Origin: UBA6022 sp032154105
GTDB taxonomy: Bacteria > Patescibacteriota > Saccharimonadia > Saccharimonadales > Saccharimonadaceae
Assembly (NCBI GenBank): GCA_032154105.1
Contig: JALDYI010000006.1
Coordinates: forward strand, 1 to 57,065
Length of the DNA: 57,065 nucleotides
Reading direction: 5' to 3'
Under the pieces are notes generated by a model. It was not told where the DNA came from, did no database searches, and saw only the letters and a program-made list of their open reading frames with translations. Below are positions 48,769 through 57,065 of the stretch, in pieces. Positions within the stretch are counted from its first letter, which is position 1; each line of letters begins with the position of its first letter. The position numbers and the translations under genes are program-made.

Positions 48769-49344
48769 ATGTCAAAAAAAGTACAACTTATCATTGGCAG
48801 CACTCGCCAGAACCGTCTTTCGCCTAGCATTGCTAGCTGGATCGAAGGCCAAGTAGCAAAGAATGAAGAACTAGAGCTTGAAGTTGTTGATCTTAAAGAC
48901 CTCAATCTCCCTCTTTTTGATGAGCCAATGCCACCATCAATGGCACCGGGTGAATCTGAAAGTGCGAAAGCATGGGCAAAGAAAGTATCAAGTGCAGATG
49001 CGTTCATCATCCTCTCACCCGAGTATAACGCTGGCTACCCTGGCGTTCTAAAGAATGCTATCGACTATCTCAAGCAGGAATGGCACCACCGCCCTGTCAC
49101 TTTTGTCACTTACGGCTTTGGTGGTGGCGTATCATCGGCAGCTCAGCTTCAGCAGGTCTTTGCCCGCATCGGCGCTGAGATGGTTGAATCTGGTGTTGCG
49201 ATCGACATTGGCACTATCCTAAACGAAACTGGCGGTATTACTGATACCGACGCCAGCCTTCAACCATACGAAGAAGCACTTCAGTCGGCACTTGCTGAAA
49301 CTGCGGCGTATGTAAAACCAGAAGCTGAACTCGTAACAGTCTAG
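48769..49344 (+). CDS. NADPH-dependent FMN reductase family protein
   Basis: 191 aa flavodoxin-fold oxidoreductase. The FMN phosphate loop is IIGSTRQNRLSPSIASWI and the second flavin loop is LSPEYNAGYPGVLKNAIDYL, both typical of ChrR/SsuE-like enzymes. It uses NAD(P)H to reduce FMN or quinones in the cytosol. The last 25 residues are acidic. Monocistronic with its own terminator. It may feed reduced flavin to the redox enzymes in this window, but that is inferred. Confidence 0.9.
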   Translation: MSKKVQLIIGSTRQNRLSPSIASWIEGQVAKNEELELEVVDLKDLNLPLFDEPMPPSMAPGESESAKAWAKKVSSADAFIILSPEYNAGYPGVLKNAIDYLKQEWHHRPVTFVTYGFGGGVSSAAQLQQVFARIGAEMVESGVAIDIGTILNETGGITDTDASLQPYEEALQSALAETAAYVKPEAELVTV

Positions 49345-49363
49345 TACATAATCATCCTCCACT

Positions 49364-49396
49364 AAAAAGAAGCTAGATTTGCGCTAGCTTCTTTTT
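49364..49396. terminator. Bidirectional terminator
   Basis: AAAAAGAAGCTAG and CTAGCTTCTTTTT (49364-49376 with 49384-49396) with a short loop, between the FMN reductase and the convergent mechanosensitive channel gene. Confidence 0.85.
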
Positions 49397-49411
49397 ATTT
49401 CTGTGGAAACA

Positions 49412-50356
49412 TTAGTCGTCTTTATCAGTGCGGATGGCGCGCATGAACTTTTTGTCGGCGACCGGGTCGGCAAAGCGTGCGATAGGTTCGTACACAAACG
49501 TACGCTGACTCTTCTCTTTAACATCTTCGTCGACTTCTTGAATAGCATTGACAAAGAACTTTTCAATCAGCCACTCGCGCCCCGGAGCTGTCTGCCCGAT
49601 CACTGTAATACGCCACAGGTCATCACTCCATCTTTCGGTGGACTTGATTTTTAGTGGCCTTGCAAGCATCGTCGGGCCGGCTGGCACGGCATTGATGAGT
49701 TCCTGTAGCTTCTTTTCGCCCACTAAACGATCACGCACAAACACATCGACGGCCAAGGTGCGCACGCCGCGAGGAGTCACATGAACAGCATGAATTTGCT
49801 GGTTATTGATCCAGACAACCTCACCGCTAAGGCTACGGAGCTTGGTGGAGCGCAGCGTAAACTGCTCCACGACACCAGTTACGTCAATAAATGGCTCGAT
49901 CTTTACATAATCACCGACATGAAACCACTGCTCAATGATCATCGTGGCGCCAGCAGTAAGGTCGCGCAGAAGCATGCCCAGCGATTGACCGGCAAACACA
50001 ATAAAGAAGGCACTTGCACCGATGGCCGCAACACCGCTATTTGCCGACTCGCTCAAAAAATCCCACGCAAAGTACGCAACCACCGCAACGACAACCGCTC
50101 GCACAGCAGCAACCGCAATACTTAGATATGTTTCTATCTGGCGAAGCCGAATGTGCCGCTCTTCGTTTGATTCGGCGTCACTATGCACCGAAACGATCTG
50201 CGCGAGCTTGATAATTGCCCGCGCAAGATATTTACTTGCAACATACGCTACAATAATCGACGCTATAAGGATTAATATGGATCGATAGGCATTCGGTTGA
50301 GTGAAAAAGTCTGTAATTTCATTTAGCGTGCCTTCTAGATTAAATACATTGTTCAT
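49412..50356 (-). CDS. mscS: MscS-type mechanosensitive channel
   Basis: About 314 aa. Three or four membrane segments in the first 140 residues, the pore-lining helix AAIGASAFFIVFAGQSLGMLLRDLTAGATMIIEQWFHVGDYV (Gly/Ala packing), then the beta domain and a C-terminal region. Releases solutes on hypo-osmotic shock. I start at the ATG at 50356, where TATACT lies 8 nt upstream (leaderless). A longer frame (to 50524) would run into the divergent ndh gene. Confidence 0.88.
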   Translation of the reverse strand: MNNVFNLEGTLNEITDFFTQPNAYRSILILIASIIVAYVASKYLARAIIKLAQIVSVHSDAESNEERHIRLRQIETYLSIAVAAVRAVVVAVVAYFAWDFLSESANSGVAAIGASAFFIVFAGQSLGMLLRDLTAGATMIIEQWFHVGDYVKIEPFIDVTGVVEQFTLRSTKLRSLSGEVVWINNQQIHAVHVTPRGVRTLAVDVFVRDRLVGEKKLQELINAVPAGPTMLARPLKIKSTERWSDDLWRITVIGQTAPGREWLIEKFFVNAIQEVDEDVKEKSQRTFVYEPIARFADPVADKKFMRAIRTDKDD

Positions 50357-50463
50357 ATAGTCCAAGTATAGGTGATCGCCCCGGGAATGACGAGACTTTT
50401 CACTATACATCTTATCTGTTACCATAGGCGTAACGTAATCATAAGAAGTAAGGTGTGGGTTAC

Positions 50464-51639
50464 ATGAATACCGTAGTTGTCGGTGGAGGGTTCGCAGGTG
50501 TAAAAGCCGTGCTTGAACTTGCAAAAAAGAAACTTGGCCGAGTAACGCTTATCTCAGACGAGACCTTCTTTCTTCATCATGCTACGCTCTATGCCACCGC
50601 AACGGGCCGCGCAACGGCAGAATCGGTTGTAACGCTCAAGCACATCTTTTCGGACTATAAGAACGTCAAGATTATTCACGATAGCATGATCTCCGTCGAT
50701 CCGGATCGCAAGCTTGTAGTCGGGAAAAAGAAGAGCTATGAGTACGACAGCCTTATCATTGCCCTAGGTGCGGTTACAACCCACTTTGATATCGATGGCA
50801 TGAATAGGCATAGCTTTGGCGTCAAGACGCTAGTAGAAGTGCGCGAGTTTAATACTCATCTTCACCAGGAGCTGATCGCCGATAAGCACCTCGACAAGCA
50901 CTATGTTGTCATTGGTGCCGGACCGACAGGAGTGGAGCTTGCCGGTATGCTTCAGACCTACCTGAGTGAGATTGCAAAAGCGCATCATATTAAGCGAGCT
51001 AAGGTAAATATTGTCCTGGTTGAGGCGGCGGATCGCATATTACCTCACCTGTCAAAAACGGCCAGCAAGAAGGTGCAACAGCACCTGGAGAAGATTGGCG
51101 TTAAAGTGATTACCGGCCACAAGGTTGAGGCGCTTGGTAAGGATTTTATTACCGTGGGCGGACGTAGGGTTGCGACCGAAACAGCCGTATGGACATCAGG
51201 GGTAGCGAACAACGAGTTCTTCTCGCGTCATCCTGAGCTCTTTCAACTCGGCGCCAATGGACGGGTTGAAGTCAATCAGTACCTTGAAGCATATAGGGAT
51301 ATCTACGTCCTGGGCGATAATGCCGACACGCGTCATGCTGGCCTAGCTCGAACAGCACTAGAAGACGGCAGATTCATCGCTCGCCACCTTGCACGAAAAG
51401 CAGCCAAGCAACCTCTTAGAATTCGTAGGTCATACTCTCCGCCGACTGGCATTCCTGTTGGCGATGATTGGGCCTATGTGGAGTGGCTTGGCGTATACGT
51501 AACAGGGCGAATTGGCTCATGGTGCCGCCGAATGATGGAACTTAGTGGCTACAAAACCCTCCTTTCTCATGACAAAGCACTGACGGCCTGGAAGGCACAC
51601 TACGAACGCGAAGAAACCTGCGAACTGTGCAAAAGATAA
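50464..51639 (+). CDS. Type II NADH dehydrogenase-like FAD oxidoreductase
   Basis: 391 aa. Two Rossmann motifs: VVVGGGFAGVKAVLELA for FAD at the N-terminus and YVVIGAGPTGVELAGML for NAD(P)H around residue 155. VAVWTSG-like and YVLGDNAD segments near residue 240-290 match Ndh-2. The C-terminus is amphipathic and basic and may touch the membrane, and a CELC pair ends the protein. It would move electrons from NADH to a quinone without pumping protons. Start ATG 50464 with an AGGTG SD; a GTG three codons upstream is less likely. Confidence 0.87.
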   Translation: MNTVVVGGGFAGVKAVLELAKKKLGRVTLISDETFFLHHATLYATATGRATAESVVTLKHIFSDYKNVKIIHDSMISVDPDRKLVVGKKKSYEYDSLIIALGAVTTHFDIDGMNRHSFGVKTLVEVREFNTHLHQELIADKHLDKHYVVIGAGPTGVELAGMLQTYLSEIAKAHHIKRAKVNIVLVEAADRILPHLSKTASKKVQQHLEKIGVKVITGHKVEALGKDFITVGGRRVATETAVWTSGVANNEFFSRHPELFQLGANGRVEVNQYLEAYRDIYVLGDNADTRHAGLARTALEDGRFIARHLARKAAKQPLRIRRSYSPPTGIPVGDDWAYVEWLGVYVTGRIGSWCRRMMELSGYKTLLSHDKALTAWKAHYEREETCELCKR

Positions 51640-51750
51640 CCCATCTTCACTGTTGTAAAAACATAAGCGCCTCCCTATAATGAAAGATAAAGTGAAACAA
51701 TAACAAGGAGCGTTCGGGTTGTGCATGCGTGCAATCCGTAAACAAGCAGT

Positions 51751-52974
51751 ATGAAGATACTAATGCTCGGGTGGGAGCTTCCTCCGCACAATAGTGGCGG
51801 ACTTGGTGTGGCATGTTACCACATGTCAAAGGCATTGGCGCTGCAAGGCTCTGAGATTGATTTCGTCGTTCCCTACTCTGCACCGCATCCTGATATTGAT
51901 TTTATGACTATTCATAGCGCCACAAAGCTAACTCCGCTCGAGCGCTATGGCCTGGGCGCATACGACAGTACTATGACACTGGAAAAGGAGCTATCTTCAG
52001 CCGACGCCAACGACCTTAAAGATATGCGCGGTGTTCAGAAGCGGTATGTTCAATTCGTCGAACAACTTGTAGAGACAAACAAGCCTGATGCCATCCATGC
52101 TCACGACTGGCTCACGATGGAAGCTGGCGTACGCGCCAAGGAACTTTGCGATGCCCCTCTTATTGTCCACGTCCATGCAACGGAATTTGATCGATCGGGC
52201 GAAAAAAGCGGCAACCCTGTCGTTCATGATATTGAATATCAAGGCTTGATGATGGCCGATCGTATCATCGCTGTTAGTAACATCACCAAGAATATGATCA
52301 TCAGCAAGTATGGTATTCCTGCAGATAAAATCGAGGTCGTCCACAATGCAATTGACACAACCTCATTTGACGATGGGCATAAATACGACGTCCGCACCTA
52401 CCGCTACCTCGAAGCACTCAAGAGTGAAGGCTATACCATCGTTAGCACCGTGACGCGCTTCACTATCCAAAAAGGCCTCACGCATTTTATGGCGGCTGCA
52501 GCTCGTGCCTGTGATAAGTACGATAAGCTCGCCTTTCTCCTGGCTGGTGATGGTGAGCAACGCGACGAACTCATTCGCATGGCGGCTACATATGGCATCT
52601 CTGACAAAGTCTTCTTTACAGGCTTTGTGCGAGGTAAACAGTGGCGCGACGCGTATAGCGTGGCCGATATCTTTGTGATGAGTTCTGTCAGTGAGCCGTT
52701 TGGCCTTACTGCCCTCGAAGCGGCTCATCACGATAGCGCACTTATCATTAGCCGCCAATCAGGCGTTGGCGAGGTACTCCATAGCATCTTCCGCTACGAC
52801 TTTTGGGACGTAGATAGACTTGCCGATCAAATTGTCGGCATAGCGACATCGCCAGCATTGTCACACGAGCTAAAGACAAACGTCAAAGAAGAGTACAGTC
52901 GCATCTCATGGCATGACGTTGCGCGAGACTGCCTGCGCATCTATAAACGATCGAAACAAGGGGCGATAGTATGA
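51751..52974 (+). CDS. GT4-family glycosyltransferase (glycogen-synthase-like)
   Basis: 407 aa, GT-B fold. N-terminal domain with MLGWELPPHNSGGLGVACYHMSKAL (the Gly-Gly-Leu loop for nucleotide sugar) and AHDWLTMEAG; C-terminal domain with STVTRFTIQKGLTHFMAAA and SVSEPFGLTALEAA (E-x7-E). It resembles alpha-glucan synthases of the GT4/GT5 group. It heads an operon with GH57 and GH15 enzymes. TATAAT at about 51676-51681 is the likely -10; no strong SD is seen. Confidence 0.87.
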   Translation: MKILMLGWELPPHNSGGLGVACYHMSKALALQGSEIDFVVPYSAPHPDIDFMTIHSATKLTPLERYGLGAYDSTMTLEKELSSADANDLKDMRGVQKRYVQFVEQLVETNKPDAIHAHDWLTMEAGVRAKELCDAPLIVHVHATEFDRSGEKSGNPVVHDIEYQGLMMADRIIAVSNITKNMIISKYGIPADKIEVVHNAIDTTSFDDGHKYDVRTYRYLEALKSEGYTIVSTVTRFTIQKGLTHFMAAAARACDKYDKLAFLLAGDGEQRDELIRMAATYGISDKVFFTGFVRGKQWRDAYSVADIFVMSSVSEPFGLTALEAAHHDSALIISRQSGVGEVLHSIFRYDFWDVDRLADQIVGIATSPALSHELKTNVKEEYSRISWHDVARDCLRIYKRSKQGAIV

Positions 52975-54200
52975 GTAAGCGTGGCATAGTTCTCTATCTT
53001 CATGTTCATCAGCCTTTTCGCGTTCGTCAGTATAGTGTGTTTGATACCGCCGATGCGCATGATTATTTTGATGAGCCTGATTACACCACCGATCGCAACA
53101 ATGAGCAGGTTTTGCGCAAAGTAGCCGACAAGTCATACCGACCAATGAATGCGCTCCTGCAACGACTACTTAATAAGCACCCTGAATTTAAAGTATCCTT
53201 GAGTATAACAGGCACCTTCATAGAACAGGCCGAGCGCTGGGCGCCCGATGTACTCGATAGCTTCAAAGCACTAGTAGCAACAGGTCGAGTTGAGATTGTA
53301 TCTGAAACCTATTACCACTCTCTTGCTTTTTTCTACTCACGCCGTGAATTCGAGCAGCAAGTCGAAGCACATCGTCGGAAAGTACGCGAACTATTCGGCG
53401 TCGAAACATCAGTTTTTCGTAACACCGAGCTTGCCTACAACGATGAGCTGGCAAAATGGGCAGACAGCTACGGATTTAAAGGTATTCTCGCAGAGGGCTG
53501 GGACCCCGTCTTGCAGTGGCGCAGTCCAAACCACGTGTACCGTCCTGCTGGCACCGAGAACATCAAGCTACTTCTCAAGAACTACCGCCTAAGCGACGAT
53601 CTTGCCTTTCGCTTTAGCAACAAAGCATGGTCGGCCTGGCCGCTTACGGCCGATACATACAGCGAGTGGACGAACGCATCTATCACTGACAGCCCACTTG
53701 TTAATCTCTTTATGGACTACGAAACATTCGGCGAGCATCAATGGGCCGATACCGGCATATTCGACTTTTTCGAAAGCTTTGTTGCCAAATGGCTGAGCAA
53801 TAGCGACAATACATTTTATACAGCGTCCGAGGCAATTGATACACATGAGCCGGTCGACGAAATCAGCATGCCCGACACCGTCACCTGGGCTGACAATGAA
53901 CGAGATCTCACAGCGTGGCTTGGTAACGACATGCAAAAGGAAGCACTTCGTCACCTCTACACGCTAGAGGATGATATCATGCGTACAAATGACACCCAGC
54001 TTATTAGCGACTGGCGCATGCTGCAAACTTCAGACCACGTCTACTATATGTGCACCAAATGGTTCACGGATGGTGATGTTCACGCCTACTTTAGCCCATA
54101 CGATTCGCCATACGATGCATTCCTCTACTTCATTAATGCCGTACGTGATGTACGGTGGCGACTACACGACCATCACAAGACAGGAGGCCTCAATGGCTAG
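52971..54200 (+). CDS. GH57 family glycoside hydrolase
   Basis: 409 aa. The N-terminal YLHVHQPFRVRQ, the nucleophile Glu in FRNTELAYND and the acid/base Asp in LFMDYETFGEHQWADTG are all GH57 signatures. Family members are alpha-amylases, amylopullulanases, 4-alpha-glucanotransferases or branching enzymes. The exact activity is not clear. It overlaps the GT4 gene by 4 nt (ATGA) and the GH15 gene by 8 nt, so the three proteins should be made in fixed proportion. Confidence 0.88.
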   Translation: MSKRGIVLYLHVHQPFRVRQYSVFDTADAHDYFDEPDYTTDRNNEQVLRKVADKSYRPMNALLQRLLNKHPEFKVSLSITGTFIEQAERWAPDVLDSFKALVATGRVEIVSETYYHSLAFFYSRREFEQQVEAHRRKVRELFGVETSVFRNTELAYNDELAKWADSYGFKGILAEGWDPVLQWRSPNHVYRPAGTENIKLLLKNYRLSDDLAFRFSNKAWSAWPLTADTYSEWTNASITDSPLVNLFMDYETFGEHQWADTGIFDFFESFVAKWLSNSDNTFYTASEAIDTHEPVDEISMPDTVTWADNERDLTAWLGNDMQKEALRHLYTLEDDIMRTNDTQLISDWRMLQTSDHVYYMCTKWFTDGDVHAYFSPYDSPYDAFLYFINAVRDVRWRLHDHHKTGGLNG

Positions 54201-56136
54201 GCCAGTTGTTTTAAGTAATGGCACACTGCACGTCGGTCTCAATACATACGGACTCGTGCATGACTTTTATTTCCCGTATGTCGGACTAGAAAATCACTCG
54301 GCCGGCAAATCACTTCGGCATCGTGTAGGAGTCTGGATTGATGGCCGCTTGAGCTGGCTCGACGATGGCACCTGGACGTTCAAGTTTCGATATCCACACA
54401 GCGCGCTCATTGGCCATACTCAGGCAAGGCACAATGAGCTTGGTGTTTTGCTTGAATTTGATGACCTGGTTGATGCCCATAGCAATGCCCTACTGCGTAA
54501 CATTCATGTGGTCAATCTTCATAACGAACGACGAGAGATCCGCCTATTCATGCATCAGGCGTTCGCTATCGGTGACTCACGGAGCAACACCGACACGGCT
54601 CAGTATTTGCCCGATAGCAATGCTATACTCCACTACCGAGGACGTCGAGCATTTGTTATCTCTGGTGACGCCGAAGGCCAACCATTCGACCAACATTCAA
54701 TTGGACTATTCGGCATCGAAGGCCACGAAGGCACCTACCGCGATGCCGACGACGGCGAACTCAGCCAGAGCAATGTCGAGCATGGCCGCGTCGACTCAAC
54801 TATTCGATTTAGGCTATTCGTCGAGCCGCTTAGCTCTACTCGTGTACACTACTGGGTGACGGCCGCCACCTCAATAAATGAGGCACTGAAGATTCACAAA
54901 CAGATCCAAGACCAGGGGCTACTTAAGCATCTTCATCGCACCGCCGACTGGTGGCACGAATGGCTACTACCTGCTCTCCATGTTGCCGATAAGATCGACC
55001 CGAATCACCGCGAGACGTTTCTTCGTAGCATCATGATAATCAAATCCCAGATCGATAACGGCGGCGCTGTTATCGCCAGTACCGATACGACGATGTTGAA
55101 CTACTCGCGAGATGCCTATGGGTACTGCTGGCCGCGTGACGGCGCCTACGTCGTATGGCCACTCATTCGCATGGGCTACAGTGATGAGGCGCTGCGTTTC
55201 TTTGAATTCTGCAAGCAAGGTCTCCACCCGGGTGGCTACCTGATGCATAAGTATCGTGCCGATGGTGCACTTGGCTCAAGCTGGCACCCATATGTGCACG
55301 ACGGTGTCGTTGCGCCACCGATACAAGAAGACGAAACCGCACTGACACTATTCGTGTTTACACAGTATTATAAAATGCACCCAGACGCCGAGGTTCTTGA
55401 GTCATTCTACGAGAGCATGGTTTGTCCTATGGGCGATTTTTTGGCAGGCTATATCGATGAAGTCACCGGCCTGCCGCGCCCGAGCTACGACCTATGGGAA
55501 GAGGTATTTCTTACCACCACCTACACCGTTTCGACAGTGTACGCTGCGCTCGTAGCTGCGGCTGATCTTGCAGCGGCCTCAAACGATCCAGACCGCGCCG
55601 TTAGCTGGCGTGCAGCGGCCGACGATATCCTCGAAGCGGCACACAAGCATCTCTATAACGCGGAGCGAAAAGCATTCTACAAAGGCATTATCGTTAAAGA
55701 CGGCGTTATTACCAAAGACGATACATTTGATATGTCGAGCGTCTTCGGAGCATTCATGTTTGGACTCTTTCCATCAGGCAGTGACGAGCTTACTGCGTCG
55801 ATCCGAACACTCAAACAGACATTCAACTTGACGGAAGACGCCATAGGACTTCCGCGCTATGAAAATGATAATTATCAGCGACAAGACAGTTCAATTACGG
55901 GCAATCACTGGTTTATCACGACACTATGGCTTGCTCAGTACTACATCGAACATGATCAAATGGATGAGGCGACAAAAATTATCGACTGGGTACAGCGTCA
56001 TGCGCTTTCAACTGGCGTGATGTCTGAACAAGTCAATCCTGCCAACGACACGATCTTATCTGTCGCACCGCTCACCTGGAGCCACGCAGAGTACGTCGCA
56101 ACACTACTCGATACAATCACGGAGATGAAGCAATAA
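54193..56136 (+). CDS. GH15 glucoamylase/trehalase-like glycoside hydrolase
   Basis: 647 aa. N-terminal beta-sandwich domain (residues 1-250) and a C-terminal (alpha/alpha)6 barrel (about 290-645). Catalytic segments: SRDAYGYCWPRDGAYVVWPL, IQEDETALTLFVF (acid Glu) and SEQVNPANDTILSVAPLTWSHAEY (base Glu region). Cleaves glucose from alpha-glucans or trehalose. I place the start at 54193 (AGGAGG SD), although the frame is open much further upstream inside the GH57 gene. No signal peptide, so cytosolic. Confidence 0.9.
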   Translation: MARPVVLSNGTLHVGLNTYGLVHDFYFPYVGLENHSAGKSLRHRVGVWIDGRLSWLDDGTWTFKFRYPHSALIGHTQARHNELGVLLEFDDLVDAHSNALLRNIHVVNLHNERREIRLFMHQAFAIGDSRSNTDTAQYLPDSNAILHYRGRRAFVISGDAEGQPFDQHSIGLFGIEGHEGTYRDADDGELSQSNVEHGRVDSTIRFRLFVEPLSSTRVHYWVTAATSINEALKIHKQIQDQGLLKHLHRTADWWHEWLLPALHVADKIDPNHRETFLRSIMIIKSQIDNGGAVIASTDTTMLNYSRDAYGYCWPRDGAYVVWPLIRMGYSDEALRFFEFCKQGLHPGGYLMHKYRADGALGSSWHPYVHDGVVAPPIQEDETALTLFVFTQYYKMHPDAEVLESFYESMVCPMGDFLAGYIDEVTGLPRPSYDLWEEVFLTTTYTVSTVYAALVAAADLAAASNDPDRAVSWRAAADDILEAAHKHLYNAERKAFYKGIIVKDGVITKDDTFDMSSVFGAFMFGLFPSGSDELTASIRTLKQTFNLTEDAIGLPRYENDNYQRQDSSITGNHWFITTLWLAQYYIEHDQMDEATKIIDWVQRHALSTGVMSEQVNPANDTILSVAPLTWSHAEYVATLLDTITEMKQ

Positions 56137-56813
56137 TGAAGCGGCTTACGCATAGACTTGTGCACCATGTGACTCGTTTCGCGCACAACGCGAAGCCCTC
56201 GACACTCCGCGAAGGGCGTCGCAAACGTAGCATCTACCAGCAGTTTACCGAGCAGAACGGCCTCGTGTATTTTGGATACGTTGATCATACGGATGACGAT
56301 CATAGTGTCGTACGTGGCCTTACGGCTACCTCGACACGCACTGATGCGCATTACAGCGTCGGTTCACAAAATGGCTATGACCTTGCCTTTGTAGAGCGCA
56401 AAATAACGTCACACACCTGGACGGTACTCGACATTAGTCTTAAGGGCGCAGCAGACTATCCGCATATCTTCATAGGCACTGGCCATCACAGCGAGCGTTT
56501 TTATGCCCATCTGTTCTTCAAGTTTCGCCATCTGCGCCAAGTACCACTCGGAGCGTTCGAGGCGCACGACCCGCAGTTTGTCGCGAGCTATAGGATGTTT
56601 TCCGCTCCTTCGTCATTTCTTGACGCCGAGAGGCTATTCACAGCACGCCTCACGCGCGTTATTGGCTCTCATTTTCGTCCACTCGCCATCGAAATAGCCC
56701 ACGGACACCTTTATATCTATGCCGACAACCAGAAAGTGACGCAAGGCTTATTGCAAACTATGTTGCAGAATGGACTATGGTTGGCCGAAGAGTTGGATAA
56801 GAGTACAGACTAG
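56136..56813 (+). CDS. Hypothetical protein, last gene of the alpha-glucan operon
   Basis: 225 aa, unknown, soluble and basic, rich in His. Starts MKRLTHRLVHHVTRFAHNAK. The start overlaps the GH15 stop (TAATG), so it is co-translated. No family is recognised. It could be an accessory protein of the operon, but nothing in the sequence shows a catalytic site. Confidence 0.65.
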   Translation: MKRLTHRLVHHVTRFAHNAKPSTLREGRRKRSIYQQFTEQNGLVYFGYVDHTDDDHSVVRGLTATSTRTDAHYSVGSQNGYDLAFVERKITSHTWTVLDISLKGAADYPHIFIGTGHHSERFYAHLFFKFRHLRQVPLGAFEAHDPQFVASYRMFSAPSSFLDAERLFTARLTRVIGSHFRPLAIEIAHGHLYIYADNQKVTQGLLQTMLQNGLWLAEELDKSTD

Positions 56814-56924
56814 CTAGAAGTAGGACGGTTTGTCGCATATCGCACCTGATGAAGTAGGACAGCGCTTCGCTCTTCCGTTCATTTGTAAAAATATGTAAAC
56901 ACATTTTTACTTCATTCTCTTCAC

Positions 56925-56957
56925 CGAACCTCTTTTGCTTTGCAAAAGTACGGTTCG
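56925..56957 (+). terminator. Hairpin after the alpha-glucan operon
   Basis: CGAACC/GGTTCG (56925-56930 with 56952-56957) plus CTTTTGC/GCAAAAG inside. No T-run follows, so termination is uncertain. Confidence 0.4.
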
Positions 56958-56975
56958 AGCATATATCAAGATACT

Positions 56976-57013
56976 AAAGTAAAAAGCCTACCGGGCGGCA
57001 GGCTTTTTACTTT
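56976..57013 (-). terminator. Terminator of tRNA-Tyr
   Basis: AAAGTAAAAAGCCT (56976-56989) pairs perfectly with 57000-57013 around a 10-nt loop; on the minus strand it directly follows the CCA end of the tRNA, with U-rich sequence inside the 3' arm. Confidence 0.75.
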
Positions 57014-57065
57014 GGTGCTGGAAGTAGGACTCGAACCTACGAAGCCGAAAGGCGGGAGATTTACA
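57013..57065 (-). tRNA. tRNA-Tyr (anticodon GTA), 3' part only
   Basis: The minus strand shows the anticodon loop CTGTAAATCT, a variable arm CCGCCTTTCGGC, the T-arm GTAGG-TTCGAGT-CCTAC, the acceptor 3' strand TTCCAGC, discriminator A and encoded CCA. The 5' part lies beyond the window end. Confidence 0.9.

Larger units (their letters stand above)
56817..57030. repeat. Three copies of GAAGTAGGAC near tRNA-Tyr
   Basis: The 10-mer occurs at 56817-56826, 56851-56860 and 57021-57030. The last copy is in the T-arm of the tRNA-Tyr gene. The two others may be decayed tRNA fragments, or chance. Confidence 0.35.

Noticed and set aside
50357..50524. Longer MscS reading frame starting at 50524
   Set aside because: It would overlap the divergent NADH dehydrogenase start; a -10 box sits 8 nt before the ATG at 50356.
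53971..54192. GH15 gene starting at 53971 (74 residues longer)
   Set aside because: That part lies inside the GH57 frame and does not look like protein of the family; a strong SD and ATG are at 54193.
1..57065. Alternative genetic code (UGA read as Gly)
   Set aside because: Several genes end in TGA at the right place (for example 45870-45872 and 46680-46682, with ATGA overlap), so UGA is a stop.
1..57065. CRISPR array
   Set aside because: No regularly spaced repeats of 24-40 bp were found; the only tandem repeat is the coding one at 45730.

Overview
The window looks like a chromosomal segment of a Candidatus Saccharibacteria (TM7, Patescibacteria/CPR) genome. This is inferred from the small single-copy genes, the mix of leaderless and Shine-Dalgarno (SD) genes, uL1 and SecE with long Lys/Ala/Thr-rich N-terminal extensions, type IV pilins, paired Crp/Fnr regulators and the absence of amino-acid or cofactor pathways. 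UGA acts as a normal stop, which argues against Gracilibacteria/Absconditabacteria. No search was run, so the taxonomy is an inference.

Layout: 0.07-5.6 kb is a dTMP module (NUDIX-dcd-tmk operon, folA, thyA) between two unknown proteins; thyA and the NUDIX-dcd-tmk operon share an exact 33-bp leader. 5.6-9.2 kb holds rplA, rplK, nusG and secE, the classic secE-nusG-rplK-rplA cluster interrupted by extra genes. 9.3-14.1 kb has a GT2 enzyme, an orphan histidine kinase, a DUF45 protease, a P-loop kinase, an FKBP and a 51-aa membrane protein. 14.2-22.4 kb is a surface-polysaccharide region: two polysaccharide deacetylases, a processive GT2 synthase with a small membrane partner, a Gre-like coiled-coil protein, a divergent Crp/Fnr regulator and a GH10 xylanase. 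22.4-28.6 kb contains a lipase-like SGNH protein, a flavin electron-transfer operon (FMN-binding protein, ApbE, NqrB/RnfD-FNR fusion) and a second Gre-like/Crp pair that is paralogous to the first. 28.6-36 kb has two pilins and many small membrane proteins. 36-39.7 kb is a cluster of small P-loop kinases, a NUDIX and a CYTH-like protein.

39.7-48.6 kb appears to be an accessory hotspot downstream of tRNA-Trp. Two clear and one doubtful decayed tRNA-Trp copies punctuate it. They separate a UPF0718 permease/DUF1980 operon, an SDR, and a four-gene operon. The first gene of that operon is GC-rich and encodes a 158-aa protein ending in two identical copies of a WDCTP-containing peptide. After a perfect hairpin come an unknown protein, a protein-kinase-like enzyme and a HAD phosphatase. 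I regard this as a candidate RiPP-like (modified peptide) system and the most novel item here.

48.7-57 kb holds an FMN reductase, an MscS channel, a type II NADH dehydrogenase and an overlapping alpha-glucan operon (GT4, GH57, GH15, unknown), ending in a partial tRNA-Tyr. Together the genes suggest a small cell that keeps dTMP synthesis, some membrane redox chemistry and alpha-glucan metabolism, while investing in surface polysaccharide and secreted hydrolases.
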